Notes: generated from the sequence alone by a model not told the origin. Shown: positions 11,366-24,500, counted from the stretch's first letter. The stretch: DNA of 64,000 nucleotides from Echinarachnius parma (GCA_037951105.1 JBAMJV010008831.1:1-64000); one strand, 5' to 3'. A program made the numbers and translations.

Positions 11366-13985
11366 TTAAGAATTTTAAAATGTTCCCACTTTGGGATACA
11401 GATCTTGCCAAGATGGAGCTGTGTTTTACTTTGTAAACTTCGCTTGTGAACAATGTTACAAAAATACAATGTATATCCGTCCAAAGATTGTAACTCCAGT
11501 ATTATTTTGTTTTATAATAAAAAGAAAATACAAGATGAAAACAGTTGTAATTTCCTTTTAGTTTGGTTGATGGTAAAATTGTATTTAATCATAGATAATT
11601 ATTTAATATAAAACAAAAGAAAACAAAACCAATACACATTCATAAGAAGTACAAAACCAAGAATACCGTTAATGTTCACCTATAAACTCATGTGGGGCAT
11701 AGAGCGCCAGCAAGCATAATGAATATGTAATTGGCTATTAACTAATGTCATAATCAGTCTTAATGAATATTTATGATAAATAATCATGCAAAGTGAGAAA
11801 AAGGGAACATAACTTGACATTAAAAAAACCTTTCAGCAGGCAGAAATAGCTCTTGGGTCGGTGGTTGTAGCAAACCATTCTGAGGCATGGCTTTCTGTCC
11901 CCGCAGAGTCGTCGGTTCAAGTCTCAGTACAGATTATTTTTTACCAAATTTCAAAGGACAATTTGTGATCCAAATGCCAGCACTTTATGCACAGGAATAT
12001 AAAATGTTTTTTTGTGTAAACTACACAATTATAACATGCATGATCTAGTGAATATCTGGGGAACTGTTATACAGTTAGGAGCTAGGTTTATATATAAATG
12101 GGTTAAGGGGATGGGGCACTCTATGATTGATGCACCATTCTATTCCAACCAACTCTTCATCAAGGCACAGACTCTATTTTACTGCTTTTCCGTCCATGAA
12201 TTAATAGAAGTTCTGACTAGAATGCAATATTCAGTCACCCCCGCCCCGCCCCACACCACACACATACACTATTTTTGTTGTTGTTGTGAATTGATTTGTA
12301 TTCCTCCTAATTATGTACATGCATTTACAATTGAATATACATAAACAATTCATGTCCAATGTTAACATCTTTTTCATAAACAGAGAACTGAATAATTACA
12401 GTTTTAATGAAAGATAAAGTAGAAATAACTACCTTACATATATAAACAATTACAAATCAACTGTATATTCAATTCACTTACTTCATTGAATAAACATAAT
12501 GGAGGTTATAACAAAAGATAAAATGAACTAAGACATGCTACTTCCTCACGTCTCCTTTACCCCCCCCCCCCCCCTTAGCCCAAGAAAAAAACCCACCCCC
12601 ATCAAAGCACTGACTGATCACACCGTCACACACCTACACCTTCACACACCTACCGGTACATCAGACACCTATTCCAGTATTTCTGCTCATGTTGATGTCA
12701 ACCTAATAATTGATTAAGAATATAGAAAGCTGTCACATTCAAATAAAGGAGGGTTTTTTTTTTTTAATAACTTTTTTTTTGTAATCCCAGCACCTTCTGT
12801 TTGTTTTAATTAATTGTGTTAATTTTATTTTTTTTGGACCTAACCTTTTTTTGGAAACAAACTGTGTTGGACCTAACCTCTTTTGAAGAAAAAAAAAAGA
12901 ATTTTCTTTGTAAATTTAAACAACTTTCCAGTATGAATTTCAATTTTCTGTTAGCTTTACCGGATAGAGCTGCTCAAAATCTATAAATTAAGCTTTAAAA
13001 ATGAATTTTGATGGAAAATGGACCTAACCTCTTTTGGAAACGAGCTCTTCATATTCTGAACCCAAAATATTGGGGGGGGGGGGGGGTAATAATACAGGCC
13101 ATCCCCCCAACTGAAATATTAGAGGGATATATCCACCCCTCCCCCCGTGATCGACGCCTATGCGAGAGAGGATCCTTGCCTCACCCCTCTCAAAATATAA
13201 AAATAACCCGTTGAATGCCTGCCATTCATAACACAACTACTTATATATTTTTATATCAAATCTGTACCCTGATTCATTTCAGGATTCCATTACATCAGGG
13301 TGCTTGCAATGTGCATTTCTAAACAGCTGAATCCGAAAATAGCTAACGGGGGCTCTACCCCCTTGGCCCCGGCAGGGGCTAATTAGCGGGCCCCTACTCC
13401 CTAAGAGTTTCTTGCCAAAGTGCTCACCAAGTGTGCTACGAGCACACATTATTTTCAGGTTTTATTCGGTCAAATTTGACACTCAGTTTTTTTCATTATC
13501 TCACAAACAAATTATTTTGTGCAGCGCACTGTATACCAAAACTGGACTACCCCTTTAATGTTGTCCTTCTAACTTCATAATTATACACGCAGGGACTCCC
13601 GCCACTGGTGTACAATGTGAAACAAATATGTGTAATACATTTCATAAACCCTTAATACAATTTACTATTTTACATTGCATGCGTACATTCTTCTACAGGG
13701 TGGCCCCCACCCAAAAAAAAAAAAAAAACGGAACGGGGCACTTCCCAAAATATAGCAACAAAATGATTATGTCCATCGGATAGGGTATCTTTTCCAATGA
13801 AACACGATACCAAGAACAGTAATTTTGGTCGTGTAGTTTTTGTTTTAGGGCGCTCTGAGTGACACCATGTCAGGTTCCCATTTTTGTCAATTTTTACCAA
13901 GTCAGTGCCTGATAAATCGCACTTACTGCCCGTCATATCACCAAACAACCATGCCCATTCTCTCGGCACACAGCTGAATGCACAC
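11366..13985. other. Intergenic, simple repeats and remnants
   Basis: No gene found. Contents: tRNA-like sequence (11840-11932), poly-C at 12559-12574, three copies of GGACCTAACCTYTTTTGGAA (12836, 12868, 13020), poly-G at 13071-13086, a family A right-end fragment (about 13467-13554, ending CCCT before TTAA), and a poly-A run at 13714. Confidence 0.4.
11840..11932 (+). pseudogene. tRNA-like sequence (possible tRNA-derived SINE head)
   Basis: A candidate A box (TAGCTCTTGGGTCGG, from 11846) and a good B box (GGTTCAAGTCTC, 11913-11924) lie 50-60 bases apart, as in RNA polymerase III promoters of tRNA-derived genes. I cannot pair a full acceptor stem, and no CCA is present, so a live tRNA gene is unlikely. 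A chance match is possible. Confidence 0.25.
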
Positions 13986-14017
13986 TAACAATAGCGCGCG
14001 TATCGCTCGTTATTTTG

Positions 14018-14372
14018 GTCCACTGGTCAGATGGTCCATCTGCCATTTGCTATACCCGGTTCGTCCGCAGTATTTCGTCTACCAGTCATTTTGGTCTTTG
14101 ATTCAGTTCGTCTACCTGTCAATTTGTCTACAAATCATTTAGTCTACAACCCATTTGGTCTAAACAAATTATTTGGGTCTACAATCCTTTTGATCCATCC
14201 AACCATTTCGTCTACCAGACAAGACATAGTGTGTATATATACGATCTTTTTGGTCCACCAACCATTTCGTCTACCAGACACGTGGTCTACGATTAATTTG
14301 GTCTACCAGTCATTTAGTCTACAAGCCAGTTTGTCTACTATCAATCTGGTCCATGTACAAGCCAATTAGTCA
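14018..14372. repeat. Degenerate word array TTTNGTCTACCAGNCATTT
   Basis: About eighteen irregular copies of (A/T)TTTGGTCTACCAG or close variants, with spacing of 15-35 bases and no fixed period. The same word, inverted, makes up the block at 21341-21441. It differs from a tandem satellite because units vary in length and sequence. Confidence 0.75.
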
Positions 14373-14609
14373 TTGCCATTGCCATATGCCATTGTACTTT
14401 CTTATACCTCCTTGCTATAACTCACTCAAGAGTGGGAGTGTTTGGGGGGGGGGGGGGGGGTGCACATTACTCGGCCAGAACATCCATTTAATATGAACAC
14501 TTTTCACAATAATTCACCCGTTATTCATCACTATTCATCACTGTTTGCACAAGTCTACAAAGTTACTAGATCTCTTTAATTACCAGCAATGCCCATTTCC
14601 TCGGGAGTC

Positions 14610-15174
14610 GGGGGGGGGGGGGGGGGGGGGGGGGTACTCAAATTATCTTTTGGCGGGAGTGTGCCTCAGCCAAGTTCAATACTGGGGTCTAAAGAGCGGC
14701 AGCCAACTTCAAAACGGGGTCTAAGGAGCCCCGGGGGTGTGCCTCGACCAACTTCAAAACGGGGGTCTAAGGGGCGCTTGTGGCCGAGTCCGAGAGTCGT
14801 GTAAAAAAAAAAGGGGGGGGGGGGGGTTGTCCGCCGCCCAAAATGTTCGAGGCAGTGGCCTTTTCTTTCTTTTATGACGAATGGGAACCTTTGGAGCGGC
14901 GATCGGGCTTTATTTAATTCATGAAAATTGGACCCTTAGAAGCGGCGATCGGCCCTTTTTGATAAAAACAAATTAGACCCGTAGGAGGGGCGATCGGTCT
15001 TTTTAAAAAAATGTCAATGGGACCCTTAGCCTATAGGATCAGCGATCGGCCTTTAACTTTAAAAATGAAAATGTGACCTTTACTAGCGGCAAGCTCGGCA
15101 GTGAAAAGGGGGGTCATTGAAGCGGCACATAACCGTCTTGCAAATATACACGAGTACCCCCCCCCCCCCCCCCC
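14610..15174. mobile_element. Element bounded by poly-G and poly-C (type P)
   Basis: Opens with 25 G then TACTC; closes GAGTA followed by 18 C, so the ends are inverted copies. The first half repeats AACTTCAAAACGGGGTCTAAG. The second half has four ~60-base units around AGCGGCGATCGGCCTTTTT. CGGCACATAACCGTCTTGCA near the right end matches the copy ending at 29841. Confidence 0.75.
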
Positions 15175-15439
15175 TGGAGTGTTATTGTTTTTACAGAAGG
15201 AAAGAGGCGGTCAATTTATCCACTCCCATTTCCGTGATTTATCAAAGTCATCATACGGATTATTGTAGGCTTAATTAGGGTCTTATTCAGGTATCAACAG
15301 GGTATCATTTTCAGCTCATGCGGCGTCGTCGACGTTATCAGCACTCATTAGAAAAAAACACACAAAAAGGGTGTCCTTTTCAGGTGTACACGTTTTAGAC
15401 GTTGCGCATTAAAGATAGATAATTATCTCGGTTTTGTAT
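15175..15439. other. Non-coding
   Basis: Contains GCGGCGTCGTCGACGTTATC near 15320; no gene or complete element recognised. Confidence 0.3.
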
Positions 15440-16990
15440 ATATTATTATTATTATTATTCATTCGACCAAATAGCATAATACAATGTCAAATACAACACA
15501 ACTATAAACATATATGCACATAATACAAAGATACAAGTTACAAAACTGAAGACTTGACAAAAGAAAATAGTGAGGAGCAGTATGTGGGCCAGGGTACACA
15601 AAAGTAAAGTACATCACTGTTGCCCTACGGCATGTGAACCCTCACATACTGGCTCCAGAAGGCAGAAGATGCAGCATTACGGAACATGAATAACAATTAA
15701 CGTATACGAAGATGGTTTAAAAATTATCTATCAACGTCCAAATATAGCTCTTAACCACATTAAATAAAGAATAAATTAATGAAATGATTATATCAACTAA
15801 TGTGTCTCATATTTATCTGTATATACGGGAATACAATATGTATGAGTTATATGAAGAAAACATGCAACAATTGTATACATGTTTCGCGGTAATAAAGGCA
15901 TTGGACATTAGTATCACCACTCCATCGACTATTTATAATAAGACTCAGACCGTGTAAAATGGTAGGGAACAATACTAAAGCAAAGATGCGTATCAAATAA
16001 TTGCAACTGTATGGCCTTGTGAGTCAAAATGAGCCTATTGAACAGAGAGGATAGACGACTTTAAAAGGAATAAATTAATGAATGATTCTAACAATTAACG
16101 TGGTTCATATATTATGGATATAAGGAAAATATATTATGAATGAGTTATAAAAAGTAAACATGCTTTGCTCTACATGTTTCGAGGTAATAAGGGCATTGGG
16201 AGTATTACCGCTCCCTCGACTATTTATGATAAGACCTAGTATAAAGGAACAACACTAAAGCGAAGTTGCATATTAAATAATTGCAACTTAATGACCTTGG
16301 TAGCCAAATGAGCCTATAAGCCAGTTCGTAGTTACAATCTGCGCATGCGCAATACAAAGGTCAATTGTACCAATGCGGCATTCATCGAATTGAAAGGACT
16401 GGATAAGGTTCTTTACTTGTTATTCTTGAGTACATCGATTGGAAATTCCTTGTTGCGTAGGTTGATCAATTGTTCTCATGAAAGTAACAAAGGATATCCC
16501 ATGACAACCATCTGCCACTCTGAACATGACTGCACAGAGTAAAAGCTTTATATCCTACCCATGATTGTAGAATTCAATGGTCAAGGGGTCAAACGACCCA
16601 TATCCGGGTCCCATATGCTATCTACGAACTGGAAAAGGAATGCAGGGAAAGGTGAAAGAATGGCAGCATCTTTGACACTAGATGGCAGACTGTTCCAGAC
16701 TCTAGGCAAACGACGAGATGGCGAACAAAAAAGAGATTGTGTTCTAGAAGTTAGATGCTGAAATGTCAAACTGTCAGGGTGTCGAGGATTCACAATAATG
16801 TTTCCAGAGAGCATTGAATAGTTACATATACCAGATAGACATTTGAAGGAAAATGAACAAAGGAGATAGTCTCTCCTTGATGACAATGCAAACCAGTTGA
16901 GAGCTTTAAGTCTATCGGCATTAGGCCATCTCACCCCTCATCTGTTTAAGTGCTATGCGCGTAGCTGTCCGTTGAACGCGCTCAATCATG
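15440..16990 (-). mobile_element. 3' part of a non-LTR retrotransposon (LINE)
   Basis: On the minus strand, decayed reverse-transcriptase C-terminal sequence (16987-16581) is followed by about 1.1 kb of AT-rich 3'UTR. It ends in a trinucleotide (AAT)n tail at about 15466-15447, a common 3' end for 5'-truncated LINEs. The two blocks 15790-15960 and 16080-16250 on the plus strand are diverged direct copies of each other, so the 3'UTR carries an internal duplication. I do not assign the clade. Confidence 0.65.
16581..16987 (-). pseudogene. Frameshifted LINE reverse-transcriptase C-terminus
   Basis: The minus strand reads IERVQRTATRIALKQMRGE and then shifts frame near 16930 into RLKALNWFALSSRRDYLL, later RLPRVWNSLPSSVKDAA. 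These match the usual order at the end of LINE reverse transcriptases (LExVQRRATR..., RLKxLxLxxLxxRRxxxDL, WNxLPxxV). With the frameshift and missing upstream domains it cannot be functional. Confidence 0.7.
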
Positions 16991-17846
16991 TATATAACAC
17001 ATAAAATAAACAAGACTGTAATATGGTCCGAGGACTACAGTGCATTGTGTACGTACAACACAAATATATAAACATACATGCATAAATATATTACAACGCA
17101 ATACAAATATTACTTATAACATCAACTACAACAAAATAATATATATTTATAAAATGTGACCCGTCCTACGTAGAAGAACCGAAAGTCGACAAAGTTGATT
17201 TTCTGGATTTGTATTTAGTTCGATTCAGCAATATCTAAGCTTTAATATGATATAAAGTTTGTCTCATAATGATTCTGCAACGCGGAGTTATTGACGCTTT
17301 TCTAAGGCAAATATTGAACGGTCTGGAAATAAGATGCCGAGAAAATAGCTCAAGAAACTTTACATCCATTTCGAAAGTGAAATTAGCGTTTTAAGCAGGC
17401 CATAAATGAACCGATTGCATGAATAGAATGTCGTAGCAACCTTTATTCAATTTTCTTGAAAAATTGCATATCAGTAAATATGTATGATATACACCTTCCC
17501 TCCAGAAACTGTTGAATATTATCCATGCATTGTAGAGATATGAACAGATTTAATTACAATTTAAGTGGGTTTGGAACGATAAACTGTACACATCGAGCAC
17601 ATGATACAATAGCGAGCACTTTCAGGTAACAAAAGGGGCTCCGCTCTGGATCTGTTTATTGTTCGATTAATCGGTATTGACTGGCAGTTTGATTTTAGGA
17701 ATGCAAACTTGCGTCTGGTGCGTAATGTAAAAACTATTACAAAGAACAGTATGTTGATACGTGAAAAGTAAAACGGGGTATCGAAGCTAGACATTTTGGA
17801 GGGGGAGGCCCCAGGTACCAAAGGGGGAGGCCCCAGGTACCAAAGG
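16988..17846. other. Intergenic, nothing clear
   Basis: AT-rich sequence with no splice-bordered frame. The repeated AGGGGGAGGCCCCAGGTACCA at 17800-17846 (two copies) leads into the poly-G element that follows. Confidence 0.35.
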
Positions 17847-18079
17847 GGGAGGGGGGGGGGGGGATCCGTTGGTACAGGGTTTGTTTTCGTTCTTTTGGCG
17901 GGGATGCCCGGGGATGTCCCTTAGAAAATTTTAAAACAGGTGTCTAAGTAACGGAGGCGAGCCTCGGTCAACTTCAAAATGAGGGTATATAAAAGAGTGG
18001 GATAGTGCTTTAGCCAACTTAAAACAAGCTCTAAATAGCGTTTTTTTTTTTTTTTTGGTGGTGTGGGGGAGGGGGGGGG
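17847..18079. mobile_element. Decayed type P (poly-G) element
   Basis: Poly-G at 17848-17864, then CAACTTCAAAATGAGGG and GCCAACTTAAAACAAGCTCTA, which are degenerate copies of the type P interior word, and a final TTTTTTTTTT/GGGGGAGGGGGGGGG block. The right poly-C end is missing. Confidence 0.5.
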
Positions 18080-20029
18080 TATGCCTTATTATAAAATTAT
18101 TATGAACTACTTAAATATTTAGTACGACAAATTAATTCTACATACGATTAATGAATGTTATGTTACAGGGCCCAATTCTTTAATCTATATAATACTCACA
18201 CTCAACCACAGTGGTGTACATAGTGTATGAGGTTGGAGGGTGGGGGTGGGGGGGGGGGGGGGGGTGGGTGTGCAGTTAATTGGATAGGACTTGGGTCGTA
18301 TTGTCATAAACATACTTTGTCAAACTCAATAGGGCCACTATACAATGGAGGCCATTTGGATTACTAATCTCCGTGCACAGTCAATAGGTATTAAAGAATC
18401 TCGATGTGAGCTGGCCGCTCCTGACAGCTACAGAGATTCCAACTTAGCACAAAGGGGTTGTTAAGAGGCGGAGCTTAATATCGATCGCTTTTAGTGGCAA
18501 ATAATTTTGGAACGCAAACTTTTCAAACCTGCAAAAAACATGCTTCAAAACTCTGCTTAATTTTTACCTTTCCATTGGATATTTTTACTGGATATTTTGC
18601 GTACCGGTAGAACAGATATCAGGGAAATGTATGAGGCAATAATATTTGTTTTCACTTTTTCATGCAATTTCAAATCAATCGTGATTTCTGAGGTTCGACA
18701 TCTTGCGACTTCTGGCTCCTCTGCGGATGGCGAGGCACAAATGTATTTGGCAAGATAAGCACAAAAATGGTAGCCTAAAAATTGAATTATTGCAATATGC
18801 ATATCCTATCGTTGAGTATTGGTCAAAGTTAACTTTAGTAACCAAAACCTGCACCATTACGGTACAAAGTAATAGTTATAACTTCACCATGCTCGAAAAG
18901 TATACACAATTACAAACGAAAATTAGTCAAAACCCCTGTTATCATTCCAAAAGAGCCCTTACAACTCAAGAGGGCGCTATTTAAAAAATATCATTGGTTT
19001 TAGCCCTTTTTTCATACAAAATTGTGCATTTAATGTTTGTTAAAATAATGATTCAATAGAGATAATTATCATCAACGACTTTTAACAAATCTATTCTGAT
19101 TTTTTTCAAAGTAGTCTTCGAGCATTTTTTTGAAATTTTTCTAAAAAGTCTAAATATCGCCCGGTGATTGCCGGTGAAGAACATTTTGAATAAAAATATA
19201 TTTATGGATATTTGAGCCGTTTCTGAACCGATTTTGATAAAATAAAGTTTATTCTGTCATTAACATTGTATGTTCTTTCGAATTTGACAGTCAGTTTTTC
19301 GACTTACTTATAATATAAAATCAAACGAAGTGTAAATTACTACAGTACATGTATATCTTTAAAAATTACAAAAATTAGCAGCACAATAAGACATAATTAT
19401 AAAGAGATCCAAAAAACTTTGAAAATACATGTACAAGATCCCAATTACTCATTAACTCTGTATCGCCTTACCATTCAATTAAATACATGAATCTCATTTA
19501 AGACAAATAATTACTAAAATCTTGTGAAACGAGTAAAAGGAGTCATAAGGCATATAATATATGCCAGACCAATCTAAGAGAAAAGGTTAATTTAAGTTTT
19601 TACAAAAACTATGGTGGCATACAAAGATATTATTATTATTATAGTATATATAATTATGACGCCATGGTGGCATAGAAAATAAGGGTATAAGGTTTTCACA
19701 GCATTACGCCATTTACGGATGCAAACTTGAAAGGTGCGATACGCCCTTTAGGGTCCATTTCAGAGGTTTATGGACACGGGTGGGTAGCACATTGTATGAG
19801 AGTCGGACCCCCCCCCCCCCCCCCCCCCCGGGAATGGGTGCTGCAGGTGAAGCGAGGGTGGCGGGATCGTCCACGTTGGGTAATTGCTTTTTAAAATCTA
19901 TGTATCTATATATTATACCCATTCTGCTTCGATTTATAATTTATAATTTCGATTTCATTGCACATCAGTTTATCTTCGCACATTCTATACCAGACTGATA
20001 TTGATGAACTTCCTTGCTTAATTTGTTGT
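18080..20029. other. Intergenic with a family A remnant and poly-G/C tracts
   Basis: 18818-19310 is an endless fragment of the family A MITE (CACCATGCTCGAAAAGTA, ATGTTTGTTAAAATAATGATTC). Poly-G at 18249-18264 and poly-C at 19809-19829. No gene seen. Confidence 0.45.
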
Positions 20030-20998
20030 TATTATTAATAGATTGTTAAACCGACATCTCATTTGAAATTTCTTCATGTATTATTTATAATTAGAGCATT
20101 AATCTGCTTGTTTGTATAACACAGTATGACATGATCTTCACGTTATAGTAATTAATATCAGATTGATTTTGATTTATATATTTTATTATATCCTACATGA
20201 ATGAAATCCTGTTCAGTGATTGGTCTACATAGCGTCATGTGACCAAACATAGTAATGCCCATGGAGAAAAATGTGCTATGCGTGACGTCATTCATGGAAT
20301 AGTAAATGCTATTCCATGAATGACGTCATAAACGCCGGGTGATCATATTAAGCCCATAGAGATGCGTGTTATAATACTTGATTTTGAATATTATATTTGT
20401 ATACATAAACCGCTTGTTTATAATATTAATTTGATGATTTTATATAATATGTTTGTACTCAAAACTGCTTGAATATAATATTAATATGCCGATTTGAAAT
20501 ATGATATACTTAACCTTAAATTGTTTACCTATAGTGTTATATATTTTAATTCCCATAATTATAATGTAATGTTTTGATGTTAGGACACTTTGATACATAT
20601 AATTTTGAACAATTACAATTATGATTTATTTAATTATGATGTTGCAAATTCAACTTTGATTATTCATAATTTGACTTTTCATGTACTCCCACAGTACGTT
20701 TCTCAATAAGTTAGTACCTGCACGGGTATAATTTTTTTATTTGTTTTAGTTTTATGGTATAATGCCCCTTTTGCCTATAGATATTAAAATGTATGCATCA
20801 ATAATATTTACACGTTATAGGCTACTTCACTAGTTCTTTATTCTGTAATGTCTGTACTGTATATTTTGTCAATGTTCAATGTTGTCAACAATTTTGTGTA
20901 TACATTATTTTGTAAATTTGATATGTATCAGCTACCAAGCTGTTTTAATCAGATTTTGTTCAATAAAACCATTTCAATTCAATTCAATTCAATTCAAC
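20030..20998 (+). mobile_element. Probable LINE 3'UTR with (AATTC)n tail
   Basis: AT-rich sequence without long reading frames ends in CAATAAAACC followed by about five AATTC units at 20974-20996, the form of a LINE 3' end with microsatellite tail. It is followed by a long poly-C tract (21007-21034). The upstream limit is not determined, and a CRE-bearing hairpin at 20283-20328 lies within. Confidence 0.4.
20283..20328. repeat. Perfect 20-bp-arm hairpin carrying a CRE at each end
   Basis: TGACGTCATTCATGGAATAG, a 6-base loop (TAAATG), then its exact complement. TGACGTCA is the palindromic CREB/ATF site and occurs at both outer ends. It lies 1.2 kb upstream of AHSA1. Confidence 0.85.
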
Positions 20999-21003
20999 CC
21001 CCT

Positions 21004-21035
<32 letters not shown>

Positions 21036-21340
21036 TAGATCCGCCACTGTAGACGCAGGTATATCGCGTAGGCTATGCATACCTGTACTGTCATGTGTAA
21101 AATACTTTGTATGTTACACATGACCCCACACACTTCGTGGTGCCTTTGTTCTATACCGCTAGCGTCGGGTCGTAACCATTAACAACTCATTGTCAACTGG
21201 GTCAAAGTGAATTCGCTCACACCCCTCGAACAATCAATAGCCCCGCCGAGCGAAAAAATAACGCACTACGTCAATGTGATTCTGTATGCTAAGCACAAAC
21301 GGTATAAGTGGTGGTGCTGGTGAGGCTATGGATCGTAGAA
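20999..21340. other. Intergenic, 28-base poly-C tract then unique sequence
   Basis: Poly-C at 21007-21034 followed by GTAGATCCGCCACTG, a word common at the ends of poly-G/C repeats. The rest is moderately CpG-containing sequence leading to AHSA1. Confidence 0.35.
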
Positions 21341-21441
21341 CACTTTTTCTGGTAGACAAAATGGATTGTAGACCACTTTTCTGGTAGACAAAATGATTTG
21401 TGGACCAAATGGATTGTATATTGTATTTCTGTGGATTGTAG
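21341..21441. repeat. Short copy of the CTGGTAGACAAAATG word array
   Basis: Three to four units of CTGGTAGACAAAATGGATTG with GTGGACCAAATGG. It is the reverse complement of the word in 14018-14372, lying 114 bases upstream of the AHSA1 start codon. Confidence 0.65.
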
Positions 21442-21554
21442 ACGGAATTGAGCCCTCTACGTTGTTGCGATAGCTCGGATCGGATAAAAAAAATCCCTCA
21501 ACGTGTTTGTTGACGCCATTCAGAAAAGCTAATTTTCATCCTCTTTCATCGAAT
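21442..21554 (+). promoter_or_regulatory. Short 5' flank of AHSA1
   Basis: Only about 110 bases separate the AHSA1 start codon from a word-array repeat that ends near 21441. The interval has several CpGs and an A-rich GATAAAAAAAA at 21481 that could act as a weak TATA-like element. A regular heat-shock element (alternating GAA/TTC with 2-base spacing) is not evident. Promoter assignment is positional. Confidence 0.3.
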
Positions 21555-24500
21555 ATGGCTAAATGGGGAAAAGGTGACCCTCGGTGGATTGTGGAAGAAA
21601 GGGCAGATGCAACTAATGTCAATAACTGGCACTGGTAAGTTGGCTATGAATATTACTAATCCAATCAATCATGAATGTAATGACCCAATGGCAATGGCGA
21701 TGCCGGTCAGCCAAGTTTCCAGGCCGCCGGTCCAGGCGAGTACACTCGCGATCTCCCGCACCCAGAGCAGTAAAATGACGGAGATTACGTCTTTGACTTT
21801 GACTTTGTCTTTGTTCCGAAATTAGATTTGCCCCAAAAGGCCAAAACGTGCATCATTCATCTGCTTACTCGTAAACTATTAAATTGACAAATCTATCATT
21901 TTCATTATTAGACAAATCTAATTTAATTTCAATATTACTTTATATTATCATGAATGATGATTATTAATAGATTTTGGTTTTTGTGGCCTCGGCTCGGCCC
22001 TCGTGCCGGACAAATCGGCCAACGGCTAACCCTTACTCACCAACTCGGCCAACGACCCCTACATTAAACTCGGCCAAACCGAGTTGGTAGTACCGTGGGT
22101 GCTGGAGAACCTGGCCGGGGGCACACATAGGTTCATTACAATAGGGTTGTGCGGAGATCAACCGGCCTCTTCCGCCCGCTGCACTATCCAACGGAAACAA
22201 TTTTTTTTGTCGGCTGATTTCTCCCTCAATTTACCAGCAAATGCAAAAAAAAACATTCGTTTATGTGATCCACAATTCATATACTTTGATAATAATTACT
22301 GACTTTGTTGTTTTGAAGACCGCAAAATGTAGAAATAAAATGATTATTTCCCGTCCGTTTTCCTTACCGATGCGTCCTAAAACACGCCGTTCAACTGTTG
22401 AACCGGCAATAGTGTACGAATGGCTGGTATTGTTATCTCCAGCGCATTTGCATATATTGCGTGTAAATGGTTCACCTGAGTGAACCATTTACTTTGTAGA
22501 TGTGGCCGGGGGAGAACCCGGCCAAAAAATGGACAGGGCTACCTTTGAAATTAGATTTGCCGAGAATGCACTGAACATGCGACTCAAAACTTATATCAAA
22601 CGATTTATCTGCATATTGCTCATAAAATACATGTATATTGCTGTTCTGTTATTAGTCCTCCTGGTTATCCAGAAAATCGCTTGAAAGTCAGTCTTTAAAC
22701 TCCAAAATTTGTTATTTTTTTATTTTGTTCACGATAATTTGAGATTTCAATTTTTATAATCTTTATTCTCGCTTTTGTAAATCTACGCTCAGTAGTTCAT
22801 TTCGGTAGAAACTTACACCAATTGGACCGTAATATCGCAGTGCCTTTGCTGATAAAAAATTATCGCTCAACGGCAAAGCGGGTTTCCGCACGGCGCGATT
22901 TCATGCACCAAGGTTCAATTTATCGCAGTGCAGGAGAACCCGGACACCGCGCACGGTGCGTATACAAAGTCAATGACGCACTGTGCTAATCTGTGTTGTG
23001 TGTGACTGGCCGGGTTCTCTAGCACCCACGGTAGTTGGATCTGACCTCGTACAACTCGACCCCTTTTTTTGTGTGTAATGTTTGGCATTTTAATTTTTTG
23101 GTTCTACCAAATAAAGTAATAAAATGGGAAGAAATGGTCTTCACTAGATCGACAAATCTAGTGCTTTCATCATGGCCTCTTTGAAATATTTTACCGTCGG
23201 CCTTCTAGTGCTAGACGCCCATCGTGCGGGCCGATAACGGCATCATCCACAAATGACTGGATTACAGAAAGTCAGTTACTGGCATGGCAGTCATAAATAC
23301 ATGCAAATATGGGTTTTGCGCTTGTTTTTACAGAAATATCATATATCTCTGGCAACTATGAGTATACTCACCGATCTAGCTTGCTCCACTACTACATGAC
23401 ATGTCTTTTTGACGCTAATTTTGTTGTATTTAAAACGCTTTTCAGCAACTGTTGCCAAACTTTTTGCACACAGCGCTCAAATGGTGGGTACGGTACTATA
23501 TACGGTGACCAGTCGGGTCGCCCCTGTTACATACTCGCCTCCTATACAAAGTCGCCTCCTTACCAAGTTGCCCCTAATACTAGGGGGCGACTTGGTATGG
23601 AGGCGACTTTGTAAAGGAGGCGAGTATGTTACAGGGGCAACCGGATTTGGGGGGGGGGGGCACCTGACTGGTCATCACCGTATACCCACCATTTAAATGC
23701 TGTGTGCAAAAAAAGTTTTGCAACGGTTGCTGAAAAGCGCTTTAAATACAACAAAATTAGCATCAAAAAGACATGTCATGTAGTGGGGCAAACTAGATCG
23801 GTGAGTTTATACCTCATGGCATACATGTACATGTCCTAAGTCATGTTATTTGCATGATTGCTATTGTTCATACTTTTCCTAGTATTTAATTCTTGTTTTC
23901 CTACTGTAGGACTGAGAGAGATGCATCAAGATGGTCCAAGGACAAACTGAAAGAGCTACTCAGCAACATTAAGGTGGCAGATGAGAATGGTAATTGTGCT
24001 TGCAGATCTTATATCTTGATATCAAGATATACAGTGTAACCAACAATTATTTGGACATCCTAAAAAATAGGAAACTAACTATTTTGATAATTTTTAAAAA
24101 ATGGTCTTATATTTGATCTTGATTTCAACAAAGCAGCATCTAATAAACACATACAATGAATTTTAGGCAGCTTTTTACTAAACATTTTCTTCAAAATTTT
24201 TTCTAAATTAAAGTGATTTTTTCAAGGTGTCCAAATAATTCTTGGGTACACTGTAAGATCTATCTTGATAAAAATTATTGCTCACATTAAAGTGCTTGAA
24301 TATTTGTGATTTATTTAAATACTATACTTAAGCATTCATTGGCTTCAATGTCTTTCTTACATTGTTTCCATACATGAAATTTGCATCGTTTCCAATAAGT
24401 GATATCTCTAACTATTATTTTAGTACTATAATCATTTTGTAATTTGTTTTTAGATTTTGAAAGTAAAACACTTTTTTGCATACAAATCTGATACATCTCC

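Noticed and set aside
11840-11932. A functional tRNA gene
   Set aside because: Boxes A and B are present but no acceptor stem or anticodon arm pairs convincingly, so it is listed only as tRNA-like.
21442-21554. Heat-shock elements in the AHSA1 promoter
   Set aside because: GAA and TTC triplets occur but not at the alternating 5-base spacing needed.
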